A DNA stretch of 64,000 nt from Bradyrhizobium sediminis (GTDB lineage: Bacteria; Pseudomonadota; Alphaproteobacteria; Rhizobiales; Xanthobacteraceae): positions 4,896,001 to 4,960,000 of the forward strand of contig NZ_CP076135.1 in NCBI RefSeq assembly GCF_018736105.1. Reading direction: 5' to 3'. Shown here piece after piece: positions 28,498 through 39,808 of this stretch. Numbering within the stretch: the first letter of the stretch is position 1; each line of letters starts with the position of its first letter. A program made the position numbers and the translations under genes. The notes beneath the pieces were generated by a model. The model searched no databases. It saw only the letters and a program-made list of their open reading frames with translations, and was not told the DNA's origin.

Positions 28498-28643
28498 GGC
28501 ACTTTAACTCACGGGCGAATTGACCGGGCCGAACGCGCCAGCAATAGACTGTTAACCCTAACGTCTGGTTAATTGACGCCCCGCGCCCGACTCTCCTCTC
28601 CTCTGCCCTGTTCCCGCCATTTCAATGGAAGACCGAAAACCGC

Positions 28644-30026
28644 ATGCCATCCGTATTCGAGACCGCGCCCACAGCCGCAGCCATTCCCATCACCTTTGCC
28701 ACCAAGGCGACATGGGACGCGATCTGCGCCGGCCTGCCCGCGCAAGCCCGGCAGTTCGCGCTCGCCAACGGCTTCGCCGCCAAGCCCGGGGCGTGCCTGA
28801 CGCTGCCGTCGGTGGACGGACAGATCGCACAGGTGCTGTTCGGTCTCGAGGACGAGGCCGGCAAATCCCGCGACCTGTTCCGGCCGGGCTCCCTGCCCGG
28901 CCTGCTGCCGCCGGGCGTCTACCGTTTTGCCAATGCGCCGCATGATGCGCGGCTCGCGGCGCTGGCGTTCGCACTCGGCAGCTACCGCTTCGGCCGCTAC
29001 CGCAAGGCGGATGCGCCCGGCGTCCGGCTGGTGCCGCCCGCAGGCGTCGACACCGCCGAGATCGAGCGGATGGCGGAAGCCGCTGCGCTTGCCCGCGACC
29101 TCATCAATACGCCGTCGAACGACATGGGACCGGAGCAGCTGGCGCAGGCCGCCCGGGAGCTCGCCAGCCGCTTCGGCGCCAGTTTCAGCGTCATCGTCGG
29201 CGAGGACCTGACGCGGCAGAATTTCCCGCTGATTCACGCGGTGGGCATGGCGTCCTCCCGCGCGCCCCGGCTGATCGACCTCCAATGGGGAGACCCCGCC
29301 CATCCCAAGGTGACGCTGGTCGGCAAGGGCGTCTGCTTCGATACCGGCGGGCTCGACCTCAAGTCATCGGCCGGCATGCTGATCATGAAGAAGGACATGG
29401 GCGGCGCCGCCAACGTGCTGGCACTGGCGCAGATGGTGATGGATGCGAAGCTCAAGCTGCGGCTGCGGGTGCTGATTCCGGCGGTCGAGAACGCGGTCGC
29501 CGGCAACGCGTTCCGGCCGCTCGACATCTTCAAATCGCGCAAGGGCCTCACGGTGGAGATCGGCAACACCGACGCCGAGGGCCGGCTGGTGCTGGCGGAC
29601 GCGCTGGCGCTGGCCTGCGAGGACAAGCCGGATCTGCTGATCGATCTCGGCACGCTGACGGGTGCGGCGCGGGTGGCGCTGGGGCCGGATTTACCGCCCT
29701 TTTACACCAATGATGAAACGCTGGCGCAGGACGTCGCGCGGTGCGCGAGCACGGAGAACGATCCGATGTGGCGATTGCCGCTGTGGCCGGCCTACGATGC
29801 CTGGCTCGATTCCAAGGTCGCCAACGTGAACAACGCGCCGTCGGGCACCTTTGCGGGCTCCATCACCTGCGCGCTGTTCCTGCAGCGTTTTGTCGAGGAC
29901 AGCACACGCTGGCTGCATGTCGATATCTACGGCTGGACGCCATCCGCAAAGCCGGCGCGACCGGAGGGCGGCGAATGCCAGGCCGCGCGCGCGATCTACA
30001 AGTTACTGGGCGAACGCTATGGATGA
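28644..30026 (+). CDS. M17-family (leucyl) aminopeptidase
   Basis: A 460-aa dimetal aminopeptidase that releases N-terminal residues from peptides in the cytoplasm. The catalytic block VGKGVCFDTGGLDLKSSAGMLIMKKDMGG includes the metal-binding Lys and Asp, and the second signature NTDAEGRLVLADAL holds Asp and Glu ligands. The sequence is of the shorter PepB-like or leucyl aminopeptidase-like group. It overlaps the following NlpC/P60 gene by 8 bp, so peptide and cell-wall peptide turnover may be coupled. Confidence 0.9.
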   Translation: MPSVFETAPTAAAIPITFATKATWDAICAGLPAQARQFALANGFAAKPGACLTLPSVDGQIAQVLFGLEDEAGKSRDLFRPGSLPGLLPPGVYRFANAPHDARLAALAFALGSYRFGRYRKADAPGVRLVPPAGVDTAEIERMAEAAALARDLINTPSNDMGPEQLAQAARELASRFGASFSVIVGEDLTRQNFPLIHAVGMASSRAPRLIDLQWGDPAHPKVTLVGKGVCFDTGGLDLKSSAGMLIMKKDMGGAANVLALAQMVMDAKLKLRLRVLIPAVENAVAGNAFRPLDIFKSRKGLTVEIGNTDAEGRLVLADALALACEDKPDLLIDLGTLTGAARVALGPDLPPFYTNDETLAQDVARCASTENDPMWRLPLWPAYDAWLDSKVANVNNAPSGTFAGSITCALFLQRFVEDSTRWLHVDIYGWTPSAKPARPEGGECQAARAIYKLLGERYG

Positions 30027-30864
30027 TCCGCGGCTGACGCCGGCGCGACCCGATCTCGCCGCGAAATATCTCGAAGGCAAGGTCAAGGCGGCGCGCTTCG
30101 TCGCCGGCGAGGAATTCGAGATTGCGGAAGCGATCGCGCCGCTGCGCATCGGGCCGTCGGCCGATGCGGAGCTGGCGACGCAGGCGCTGCTCGGCGAGCG
30201 CGTCACCATCTACGACCGCAACGACGAAGGCTTTGCCTGGGGCCAGCTGAAAAGCGACGGCTATGTCGGCTGGCTGCCCGACCGGGCGCTGGCCAAACCG
30301 AAGGGGCAGCCGACCCACAAGGTCATCGCCTTGCGGACCTTCGCCTTCCCGGGCCCATCGATCAAATTGCCGCCGGCCGAAACGCTGCCGATGGCAGCGC
30401 TGGTGACGGCGGTGCGCGAAGACGACACCTTTGTCATGACCCGCGAGGGCTGGTATCTGCCGCGGCCGCATCTCGGCGGGCTGGATGAGATGGCGGACGA
30501 TTTCGTCGCGGTCGCCGAACGCTTCGTCGGCACGCCCTATCTCTGGGGCGGCAAGAGCAGTTTCGGCATCGATTGCTCCGGCCTGCTGCAGGTGTCGCTC
30601 AACGCCGCCGGCACCGGCTGCCCGCGTGACAGCGACATGCAGCGCGACGGCCTCGGTCGCCTGCTGGGACTGGCCGAAGCCAGGGAATTGCAGCGCGGCG
30701 ACCTGCTGTTCTGGCGCGGCCATGTCGCCATCGCGCGCGACGCTGAAACCCTCGTGCACGCCAACGCGCATCACATGGCGACCGTGATCGAAAACACCCG
30801 CGACGCCATCGCCCGCATCAAGGCCGCCGGCAGCGAGGTCAGGGCGATCAAGAGGCTGGGCTGA
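30019..30864 (+). CDS. NlpC/P60-family (C40) cysteine peptidase with SH3 domain
   Basis: The 281-aa protein starts within the end of the aminopeptidase gene. Residues 45-95 form a bacterial SH3-like domain (RVTIYDRNDEGFAWGQLKSDGYVGW). The C-terminal half is an NlpC/P60 domain with Cys186 in FGIDCSGLLQ and His235 in FWRGHVAIA; a further polar residue near HANAHH completes the triad. Such enzymes cut gamma-D-Glu to diamino acid bonds in peptidoglycan peptides. No signal peptide is visible, which points to cytoplasmic recycling of wall peptides, consistent with the linked aminopeptidase. Confidence 0.88.
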   Translation: MDDPRLTPARPDLAAKYLEGKVKAARFVAGEEFEIAEAIAPLRIGPSADAELATQALLGERVTIYDRNDEGFAWGQLKSDGYVGWLPDRALAKPKGQPTHKVIALRTFAFPGPSIKLPPAETLPMAALVTAVREDDTFVMTREGWYLPRPHLGGLDEMADDFVAVAERFVGTPYLWGGKSSFGIDCSGLLQVSLNAAGTGCPRDSDMQRDGLGRLLGLAEARELQRGDLLFWRGHVAIARDAETLVHANAHHMATVIENTRDAIARIKAAGSEVRAIKRLG

Positions 30865-30895
30865 AGCTGGAGTGCTTTGAAGCGTGTGGTGGCTA

Positions 30896-31017
30896 CATCC
30901 TTCGAGACGCGCGCAAGTCAGCGGCGCAATTGCGCCGCCGAGCGCTCCTCAGGATGAGGTCTGCCAGACCCTCATGGTGAGGAGCGCGGCAACGCCGCGC
31001 GTCTCGAACCATGAGGC
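30896..31017. repeat. palindromic repeat (CATCCTTCGAGACGCG family)
   Basis: The element starts CATCCTTCGAGACGCG and contains CTCCTCAGGATGAGG and CCTCATGGTGAGGAGCGC, ending CGCGTCTCGAACCATGAGG. It is built of several inverted arms. It fills the gap between two convergent genes and may act as a bidirectional stop. I recall it as frequent in Bradyrhizobium. Confidence 0.75.
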
Positions 31018-31058
31018 CGCGAGATACCCGAACGTCATTAGACTGATTTCAAAATGCT

Positions 31059-32696
<1,638 letters not shown>

Positions 32697-32702
32697 GCGG
32701 CC

Positions 32703-33881
32703 CTACCTGAACGTCTTGCGCGGATCGAAGGCGTCGCGCACGGCTTCGCCGATGAAGATCAGCAGCGAAAGCATGATGGCGACCGCGAAGAAGCCGGTGA
32801 AGCCGAGCCACGGCGCCTGCACGTTGGCCTTGCCCTGCGACAGCAGTTCGCCGAGCGACGGCGAGCCCGGCGGCAGGCCGAATCCGAGGAAGTCGAGCGC
32901 GGTCAGCGTCATCACCGACGACGACACGATGAAGGGCAGGAACGTCATGGTCGCGACCATGGCGTTCGGCAGCAGATGCCGGAACATGATCACGGCGTTG
33001 GAGACGCCGAGCGCGCGCGCCGCCATGATGTATTCGAAATTGCGCCCGCGCAGGAATTCGGCGCGCACCAGCCCGACCAGCGACACCCAGGAGAACAGCA
33101 GGAGGATGCCGAGCAGCACGAAGAAGCCGGGCACCAGCACCGAAGACAGGATCAGCAAAAGATAGAGCGAGGGAATGGCGCTCCAAACCTCGATGAAGCG
33201 CTGGAAGCCGAGATCGACCCAGCCGCCGAAATAGCCCTGCACGCCGCCGGCGGCCACCCCGATGATCGAGGAGATGATGGTGAGCGAGAGCCCGAACAAG
33301 ACCGAGATGCGGAAGCCGTAGATCAGCCGCGCCACCACGTCGCGGCCCTGGTCGTCGGTGCCGAGCCAGTTGTATTCGAGGTCGCGGCAGCTCCTGAGGC
33401 CCTTCTTCTGCACCACCTCCTTGCACTGCGCTTCGGTCAGCATCCAGGTCGGCTTCGACGGCGCCGGCGTCGGCAGATCGAGATTGTGGGTGTCGTAGGA
33501 ATAGCGGATCAGCGGCCAGACGATGCTGCCGCCCTTCTCCTTGATCAGCTTCTGCAGATAGGGATCGCGGTAGTCGGCCGCGGTCTCGAAGTCGCCGCCG
33601 AAGGTGGTTTCGGAATAGCTGATGAAGGCCGGGAAATACAGATGGCCGTCGAACTTGATCAGGAACGGGCGGTCGTTGGCGATCAGTTCGGCAAACAGCG
33701 AGACAATGAACAGCGTGAGGAAGATCCAGAACGACCAGTAGCCCCGGCGGTTGGACTTGAAGTTCTGCCAGCGCCGGCGGTTGAGCGGCGACGGCGAGAA
33801 GCGATGGCGCGTCATCGGCACCGCTTCGCCGAGCGGCTGTTGCGTTGAGGTTTCGATCGGTTGCGGCGCGGTGATGTTCAT
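32703..33881 (-). CDS. yejE: peptide ABC transporter permease YejE
   Basis: A DppC/OppC-type inner-membrane permease of 392 aa. An N-terminal cytoplasmic segment carries RHRFSPSPLNRRRWQNFKSNRRGYWSFW, followed by a TM helix and a large periplasmic loop with GSIVWPLIRYSYDTHN and NWLGTDDQGRDV. The BPD_transp domain has AARALGVSNAVIMFRHLLPNA. The start MNITAPQ shares one base with the yejB stop (TGATG). The in-frame extension to 33923 would lie within yejB. Confidence 0.93.
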   Translation of the reverse strand: MNITAPQPIETSTQQPLGEAVPMTRHRFSPSPLNRRRWQNFKSNRRGYWSFWIFLTLFIVSLFAELIANDRPFLIKFDGHLYFPAFISYSETTFGGDFETAADYRDPYLQKLIKEKGGSIVWPLIRYSYDTHNLDLPTPAPSKPTWMLTEAQCKEVVQKKGLRSCRDLEYNWLGTDDQGRDVVARLIYGFRISVLFGLSLTIISSIIGVAAGGVQGYFGGWVDLGFQRFIEVWSAIPSLYLLLILSSVLVPGFFVLLGILLLFSWVSLVGLVRAEFLRGRNFEYIMAARALGVSNAVIMFRHLLPNAMVATMTFLPFIVSSSVMTLTALDFLGFGLPPGSPSLGELLSQGKANVQAPWLGFTGFFAVAIMLSLLIFIGEAVRDAFDPRKTFR

Positions 33882-34990
33882 CAGACTTCCCGCGCCTCGA
33901 AATCGATTCGCGGATCGATCCACATGTAGGCGAGGTCGGAGACCAGGTTGACCACGAGACCGACCAGCGAAAAGATGAACAGCGTGCCGAACACCACGGG
34001 ATAGTCGCGGTTCAGCACGCTCTCGAAGCCGAGCAGGCCGAGGCCGTCGAGCGAGAAGATGGTCTCGATCAGCAGCGAGCCGGAGAAGAAGGCATGGATG
34101 AACGCGCCGGGGAAGCCGGCGATCACGATCAGCATGGCGTTGCGGAAGATGTGATTATAGAGCACCTGCCGTTCGCTGCAGCCCTTGGCGCGCGCGGTCA
34201 TGACGTATTGCTTGCGGATTTCGTCGAGGAACGAGTTCTTGGTCAACAGCGTCATGGTGGCGAAGGCGCCCAGCGCCATCGAGATCAGCGGCAGCGTGAT
34301 GTGCCAGAAATAATCGATGATCTTCCAGTACCAGGGAAACGCCGACCAGCCGTCCGAAGTCAGCCCGCGCAGCGGGAAGATGTTGAAGAACGAGCCGCCG
34401 GCGAACAGGATGATCAAGAGGATCGCGAACAGGAATCCGGGAATCGCAAATCCGACGATGATGATCGCCGAGGTCCAGGTGTCGAATTTGGAGCCGTCCA
34501 TCACCGCCTTGCGGATGCCGAGCGGGATCGAGATCAGGTAGGTCAGAAGCGTCATCCAGATCCCGAGCGACATCGAGACCGGCAATTTCTCCTTGATCAG
34601 CTGCAGCACGCTGACGTCGCGGAAATAGCTCTTGCCGAAATCGAAGCGGGCGAAATTCCACAGCATCAGCGCGAAACGCTCCGGCGCCGGCTTGTCGAAG
34701 CCGAACTGCTTTTCCAGGCTTTTCACGAAATCGGGATCGAGCCCCTGGGCGCCACGGTATTTCGAGCCGACCGCGTCGGCCGAGGCCCCTACTTGCGTGC
34801 GCGCGCCGAAATCGCCGCCGGTGCCGCCCGAGATCCGCGACGAGCCGCCGGTATCGGCGCCGGAGAGTTGCGCGATCACCCGCTCGACCGGACCGCCCGG
34901 CGCGAACTGCACCACGACGAAGGAGACGAACAGGATCCCGAGCAACGTCGGGATCATCAAGAGAATGCGGCGGGCGATATAGGCGCTCAT
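33881..34990 (-). CDS. yejB: peptide ABC transporter permease YejB
   Basis: A DppB/OppB-type permease of 369 aa. It starts [42 protein letters not shown], with a long Gly/Ser periplasmic insert (residues about 45-75), and contains the EAA-like [24 protein letters not shown]. It begins 3 bp after the second yejA. YejB and YejE form the membrane channel. Confidence 0.94.
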   Translation of the reverse strand: MSAYIARRILLMIPTLLGILFVSFVVVQFAPGGPVERVIAQLSGADTGGSSRISGGTGGDFGARTQVGASADAVGSKYRGAQGLDPDFVKSLEKQFGFDKPAPERFALMLWNFARFDFGKSYFRDVSVLQLIKEKLPVSMSLGIWMTLLTYLISIPLGIRKAVMDGSKFDTWTSAIIIVGFAIPGFLFAILLIILFAGGSFFNIFPLRGLTSDGWSAFPWYWKIIDYFWHITLPLISMALGAFATMTLLTKNSFLDEIRKQYVMTARAKGCSERQVLYNHIFRNAMLIVIAGFPGAFIHAFFSGSLLIETIFSLDGLGLLGFESVLNRDYPVVFGTLFIFSLVGLVVNLVSDLAYMWIDPRIDFEAREV

Positions 34991-34993
34991 GTT

Positions 34994-36862
34994 CTATTTC
35001 GCCTGTTCCAGCTTGGCCGCCTTGGCGGCCTCATACCACCAGAGTTCGGGGGCGCCGACGCCTTGCGCGTAGCGCGGAAGTTTCGGGGGATGTCCGAACT
35101 GGTCCCAATAGGCGATCGGATGGCTGGTGCGATACCACTGCGGCACCCAGTAACGCCCGGCGCGGAACACCCGGTCGAAGGCGCGGCAGGCCACCGTCAG
35201 ATCGGCGCGGTTTTCGGCGCCGAGAATTTTCTCGATCAGCGCGTCGATCGCCGGACTGGCGATCCCGGCGAGATTGTAGGAGCCCTTGGTGGCGGCGGCC
35301 TGCGAGGTGAAGAACGGCCGCATGCCGTCGCCCGGGGTCGCCGACATGCTGAAGCGCTGGATGGTCATGTCGAAATCGAAATCTTCCAGACGGGCACGGT
35401 ATTGCACCGGATCGACCAGCCGCACGCTGGCCTCGATCCCGAGCGTGCCGAGATTTTTGACATAGGGCGCATGGTGCGGCTGGATCGAGGGCTCGTCGAC
35501 CAGGAATTCTATTTTGAACACTTCGCCGTTCGGCAACAGCCGCTTGCCGTCCTTGGTGGCGAGCCCCGCCTCCTGCAGCAATTGCTGGGCCTTGCGCAGC
35601 AAGGTCCGATCCTGTCCCGAGCCGTCCGACACCGGCGGCACGAACGGCGCGCCGAACACTTCGTCCGGCACCTGGCCGCGGAACGGCTCGAGCAGCTTGA
35701 GTTCCTCCGGCGACGGCGGCCCGCTCACCATCATGTCCGAATTCTGGAACGGCGAATGGGTGCGCGCATAGGCGCCGTACATGATGGTCTTGTTGGTCCA
35801 CTCGAAATCGAACGCCTGGATCAGCGCTTCGCGGACGCGTGGATCCTTGAATTTGTCGCGGCGGGTATTGATGAACCAGCCCTGCGCGCCCGACGGCGTG
35901 TCGTCGGGCAGTATCTCGCGCTTGACGCGGCCGTCCCTGACCGCCGCAAAATCATAGCGCGTCGCCCATACCCGCGCGGTGAACTCCTCGCGGTACAGAT
36001 AGTTCTTGCCGGTAAATCCCTCGAACGCGACGTCGCGGTCGCGGTAGAACTCGTAACGCACGGTATCGAAATTATAGGCGCCGCGCGCCACCGGCAGATC
36101 GGCGGCCCACCAATCCTTGACCCGCTCGAATTCGACGTAGCGGTTGACCTCGAACTTGCCGACCCTGTAGGGCCCGGAGCCGAGCGGAATATCCAGCGTC
36201 GATTCATCGAAGGGGCGCGTCGCGTAATAGGCCTTCGAAAAAATCGGCAAGGAGGCGACATAGAGCGGCACGTCGCGCGCGCGCTTCTCGGCGAAGGTGA
36301 CGACCAGCGTGGCGTCGTCGGGTGCTTCCGCCTTCACCATGTCGCGCATCTGCGTCACGATCAAAGGATGACCCCTGGTCTTCAGCGTGGTCAGCGAGAA
36401 GGCGGCGTCATGCGCGGTCAGTTTCGAACCGTCGTGAAACCGCGCCTCCGGCCGCAGCGTGAAGCGGTAGGTCAGCTTGTCCGGTGAAATCTGCACCGAT
36501 TTGGCGACGAGGCCGTACATCGCGTCGGGCTCGTCGGTGGCGCGCACCATCAGCGGCGAGAACGTCATGTCCATGCCCTGCGCGCCTTCGCCCTTCAGGA
36601 TGTAGGCGTTGAAGGAATTGAAGGTCTGGTAGGACTGGTTGTAGGCGCGCGTCGAGGGGATCAGCGAGAACATGCCGCCCTTCGGCGCCGCCGGATTGAC
36701 GTAGTCGAAATGACGGAAGTCTTCAGGATATTTCAGGTCGCCGAACACCGATATGCCATGGGCCTCAGTGTCGCCGTCGGCGGCGCGCACGGAACCAAAC
36801 CGCGCCGCGCTCAGGGCGCCGAGGCCGAGACCGAGCAGATGCCGGCGGGAGAAAAGCGCCAT
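34994..36862 (-). CDS. yejA: peptide ABC transporter substrate-binding protein, second copy (YejA-like)
   Basis: A 622-aa periplasmic solute-binding protein of family 5. I placed the start at MALFSRRHLLGLGLGALSAARFGSVRAADG, a twin-arginine-like signal; the reading frame stays open far upstream through yejA1 but that part is an out-of-register shadow. The mature start HGISVFGDLKYPEDFRHFDYVNPAAPKGG closely matches the first copy (HALSLFGDIKYPAGFKHFDYVNPDAPKGG), as does the end (ELWWYEAAKAAK versus SLWWFDADKAGR). It lies 14 bp after yejA1 and 3 bp before yejB. Confidence 0.92.
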   Translation of the reverse strand: MALFSRRHLLGLGLGALSAARFGSVRAADGDTEAHGISVFGDLKYPEDFRHFDYVNPAAPKGGMFSLIPSTRAYNQSYQTFNSFNAYILKGEGAQGMDMTFSPLMVRATDEPDAMYGLVAKSVQISPDKLTYRFTLRPEARFHDGSKLTAHDAAFSLTTLKTRGHPLIVTQMRDMVKAEAPDDATLVVTFAEKRARDVPLYVASLPIFSKAYYATRPFDESTLDIPLGSGPYRVGKFEVNRYVEFERVKDWWAADLPVARGAYNFDTVRYEFYRDRDVAFEGFTGKNYLYREEFTARVWATRYDFAAVRDGRVKREILPDDTPSGAQGWFINTRRDKFKDPRVREALIQAFDFEWTNKTIMYGAYARTHSPFQNSDMMVSGPPSPEELKLLEPFRGQVPDEVFGAPFVPPVSDGSGQDRTLLRKAQQLLQEAGLATKDGKRLLPNGEVFKIEFLVDEPSIQPHHAPYVKNLGTLGIEASVRLVDPVQYRARLEDFDFDMTIQRFSMSATPGDGMRPFFTSQAAATKGSYNLAGIASPAIDALIEKILGAENRADLTVACRAFDRVFRAGRYWVPQWYRTSHPIAYWDQFGHPPKLPRYAQGVGAPELWWYEAAKAAKLEQAK

Positions 36863-36876
36863 GCGCGAAAGATCCC

Positions 36877-38769
36877 TCAAGATCGCTTGCCGATCCGCCC
36901 GGCCTTGTCGGCATCGAACCACCACAGCGACGGCAACCCGGAACGGCCGTATTTCGGCAGCGGCTCGAAATGGCTGAAGCGGTCCCAGCGCGCGTAGCGC
37001 GAAAAGCCATAGGTGAATTGCGGCACGACGTAGAAATTCCACAGCAGCACGCGGTCGAGCGCCCTGGTCGCGGCCACCAGCGTCGGGCGATCCTTGGCGA
37101 AGATCACCTTCTCGATCAGAGCGTCGATCGCGGGATTCTTGATGCCGATGGTGTTTCTCGAGCCGGGCTGGTCGGCGGTCTGCGATCCCCAGAATTCCCG
37201 CTGCTCGTTGCCGGGCGACAGCGACTGTCCCCAGAGGTCGGTGATGACGTCGAAATCGAAGTTGCGCAGCCGGTTCTGATATTGCGCGTCGTCGACGATG
37301 CGGATCGAGGTGGTAACGCCGATGCGCTCCAGCGACGGCTTGTAGAACAGCGCGATCCGCTCGGCGGAGGGGTCCTGCACCAGGATCTCGACTGACACGG
37401 GCTTGCCTGAGGCATCGACCAGCTTGCGCTCGCGCACCTCGAAGCCGGCTTCCTTCAGGAGCCGCGCGCTCTCGCGCAGATTGACGCGCACCGATTCCGG
37501 ATTGCCGCCGACCGGATTGACGTAAGGCTTGGTGAAGACATCGGCCGGCACCTTGTCGCGAACCGACTGCAGAATCTCCAGCTCCAGCCCCTCGGGCAGG
37601 CCGGAGGACGCAAGCTCGGTGCCCTCGAAATAGCTGTTGATGCGCTTGTACTGCCCATAGAACAGCTGCTTGTTCATCTCCTCGAAATCGAAGGCGTAGT
37701 TGAAGGCCCGGCGCAGCCGCGCGTCCTTGAACTGGTCGCGGCGCAGGTTGAGAACGAAGCCCTGCATCCGGCCGGAATCGGTGATCGGGAATTCCTCCTT
37801 GACGACGCGCTTGTCGGTCACGGCCGGAAAGTCGTAGGCCGTCGCCCATTGCTTGGCCGAATTCTCCGCGATCCAGTCGGCCTGGTCGGCCTTGAAGGCT
37901 TCCAGCGCCACCACGTTGTCGCGGAAGAACTCGAAACGCATTTCGTCGAAATTGTTCTGGCCGATCCGCGACGGCAGGTTGAGGCCCCAGTAATCCTTGA
38001 CCCGCTCCAGCGTGATCGAACGCCCGGCGACGAAATCCTTGATGCGGTAGGGGCCGGAGCCGAGAGGCTTCTCCAGCGTGGTCGCCGAGATGTCGCGCTT
38101 GCGGCCCTGGCTGTCGGTGCCTTCCCAATAGTGTTTCGGCAGTACCAGCAGCTCTCCGACGATGGTCGGCAGTTCGCGGTTGCCCGTCGTGTCGAAGGTG
38201 AACCTGATGTCGCGCTCGCCGATCTTTTCGGCCTTGACGACGTGGCGGTAATAGGACGCGTACATCGGGCTGAACTTCTTCAGCACCTCGATCGAGAAGA
38301 TCACGTCGTCCGGCGTCACCGGCTTGCCGTCGTGCCAGCGGGCTTCCTTGCGCAGGCGGTAGATCACCGAGCCGAAATCGTCGGGATGCGACGCCGCCTC
38401 AGCGACCAGGCCATATTCGGTGGCGACCTCGTCCTGCGACTTGGTCATCAGCGTTTCGTAGATCAGGGCGGCCGCCGGCGCGAGCGAGCCTTTGACGCCG
38501 GCGACCGCGATGTTGAAATTATCGAAGGTGCCGATCGAGATCATGCGGGCGATGCCGCCCTTCGGCGCGTCCGGATTGACGTAGTCGAAGTGCTTGAAGC
38601 CGGCGGGATATTTGATGTCGCCGAACAGCGACAGCGCGTGGCGCCAGGCCGGTTCGCCCGATTGCGCGTGGGCCGGTTCCGCCGCGGGAACGCCCGCCGC
38701 TATCCCCAAAGCCGGGGCGAGCGCGGCGTAGGCGCCGCTCTGCAGAAGATGTCGTCGGGTAATCGCCAA
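36877..38769 (-). CDS. yejA: peptide ABC transporter substrate-binding protein, first copy (YejA-like)
   Basis: A 630-aa family 5 solute-binding protein. The N-terminus TRRHLLQSGAYAALAPALGIAAGVPAAEPAHA is a signal with a twin-arginine pair. The SLFGDIKYP and HFDYVNPDAPKGG blocks are typical of the YejA group, which binds oligopeptides and, in enterics, the antibiotic microcin C. It is the first gene of the five-gene operon yejA1-yejA2-yejB-yejE-yejF. Two different binding proteins sharing one transporter would widen the peptide range. Confidence 0.92.
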   Translation of the reverse strand: MAITRRHLLQSGAYAALAPALGIAAGVPAAEPAHAQSGEPAWRHALSLFGDIKYPAGFKHFDYVNPDAPKGGIARMISIGTFDNFNIAVAGVKGSLAPAAALIYETLMTKSQDEVATEYGLVAEAASHPDDFGSVIYRLRKEARWHDGKPVTPDDVIFSIEVLKKFSPMYASYYRHVVKAEKIGERDIRFTFDTTGNRELPTIVGELLVLPKHYWEGTDSQGRKRDISATTLEKPLGSGPYRIKDFVAGRSITLERVKDYWGLNLPSRIGQNNFDEMRFEFFRDNVVALEAFKADQADWIAENSAKQWATAYDFPAVTDKRVVKEEFPITDSGRMQGFVLNLRRDQFKDARLRRAFNYAFDFEEMNKQLFYGQYKRINSYFEGTELASSGLPEGLELEILQSVRDKVPADVFTKPYVNPVGGNPESVRVNLRESARLLKEAGFEVRERKLVDASGKPVSVEILVQDPSAERIALFYKPSLERIGVTTSIRIVDDAQYQNRLRNFDFDVITDLWGQSLSPGNEQREFWGSQTADQPGSRNTIGIKNPAIDALIEKVIFAKDRPTLVAATRALDRVLLWNFYVVPQFTYGFSRYARWDRFSHFEPLPKYGRSGLPSLWWFDADKAGRIGKRS

Positions 38770-39000
38770 ATGAGAATTCCTGATTGCTATCGCGGGCTAT
38801 TGAGGACGCAATATAAGGCAAGGATTCGACCGATTATGTTGCTTTTTCCTCATGTTACCAGAGCCTTTTCGGTTCTGACGGGATCGAACCCGAGGCTCTA
38901 TCTCCTTTGTCCGACGCGTTTTCTTCGTCCGCTTCGCTGAAAAATGCTTCCGTCCCCCGCTGCGGCGAAACGCCCCGATAACAAGGCCGCGATCATAGCA
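38770..39000. other. intergenic region upstream of yejA1
   Basis: No gene is seen. It contains the probable yej promoter on the minus strand, an AT-rich patch at 38806-38860, and a degraded copy of the dispersed repeat at 38869-38946. The part from 39001 is the cycM terminator. Confidence 0.5.
38869..38946. repeat. degenerate copy of the TTCCGATTGAATCGGAA repeat
   Basis: TTCGGTTCTGACGGGATCGAA, then GGCTCTATCTCCTTTG and GACGCGTTTTCTTC match the 17354-17445 element in order with substitutions. The inverted head is still recognisable. It sits between yejA1 and cycM. Confidence 0.6.
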
Positions 39001-39027
39001 AAACGGCCAGGCAATGCCTGGCCGTCT
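39001..39027 (-). terminator. terminator after cycM
   Basis: On the minus strand GACGGCCAGGCA and TGCCTGGCCGTT form an 11-bp stem with a tight turn, followed by TTTTGCT. It lies just downstream of the cycM stop. Confidence 0.85.
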
Positions 39028-39060
39028 TGAGGTGGAGACCCATGGTGGGGCGTCGGGATG

Positions 39061-39609
39061 TTACTTCGACGCCGTCGGCCGCGGAACCGGCTTGTCCGCA
39101 AGCGAACGCAGATAGTCGATGACGTCGGCGCGCTCGCTGTCCTTGGCGATGCCGGCGAAGCCCATCGCGGTGCCGGGAACGTTGGCCTTGGGATTGAGGA
39201 TGAAGGCGTTGAGTTCCTGGAACGTCCACTTTCCGCCCTTGGCCTTCATGCCCGCGGAATAGTTGAAGCCGGCCTCGGAGGCGCGGGCGCGTTCGACGAC
39301 GCCGAACAGGTTCGGACCGACGCGGTTGGGGCCGCCCTTCTCGAAGGTGTGGCAGGCCGCGCATTTCTTCGCCGCCGCGGCGCCCTTTTCGACGGAGGCG
39401 GTCTGCAGCAGCTTCTCGATCGGTTCGGACGGCGCCGCCGCGGCTTCCTTGGCGCCGCCATGGCCTGCGTCCTTGACCGCGATTTCGAAACCCGGCTTTG
39501 CCGGCATCTCGGGCGCAAAAAGCGCGCCGGCGGTGAAGCTCGTCACCAGCAGGAGAAGACAGGTGGCCAGAATGGCGCCGAGAATTTTATTGAGTTCGAA
39601 GGAGTCCAT
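39061..39609 (-). CDS. cycM: membrane-anchored cytochrome c (CycM type)
   Basis: A 182-aa class I cytochrome c. Residues 8-32 form an uncleaved N-terminal membrane anchor (ILGAILATCLLLLVTSFTAGALF); an Ala/Lys/Pro linker follows; heme binding is by Cys83, Cys86 and His87 in CAACH, with Met149 in GTAMGF as the probable sixth ligand. This matches the Bradyrhizobium CycM protein, which carries electrons from the bc1 complex to the aa3-type oxidase. Its own terminator follows. Confidence 0.93.
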   Translation of the reverse strand: MDSFELNKILGAILATCLLLLVTSFTAGALFAPEMPAKPGFEIAVKDAGHGGAKEAAAAPSEPIEKLLQTASVEKGAAAAKKCAACHTFEKGGPNRVGPNLFGVVERARASEAGFNYSAGMKAKGGKWTFQELNAFILNPKANVPGTAMGFAGIAKDSERADVIDYLRSLADKPVPRPTASK

Positions 39610-39808
39610 TTTGGATCAGGCTCCAGGCCGGAAGGTCGACTTAAAGGCCGGAGAGACGGCCCGGATGAGCGTCAGGAATCGGCTTTCGCACCGCACCCCG
39701 AGCGACGATGAGATATCGGTTTGCCCGGGCTCTGGCAACCCGTATAAACGCCCCAACTTTCCGCCCATCCCCATCAATTCCTGATCCTGTGAGCCGGGTC
39801 CGAACCCG

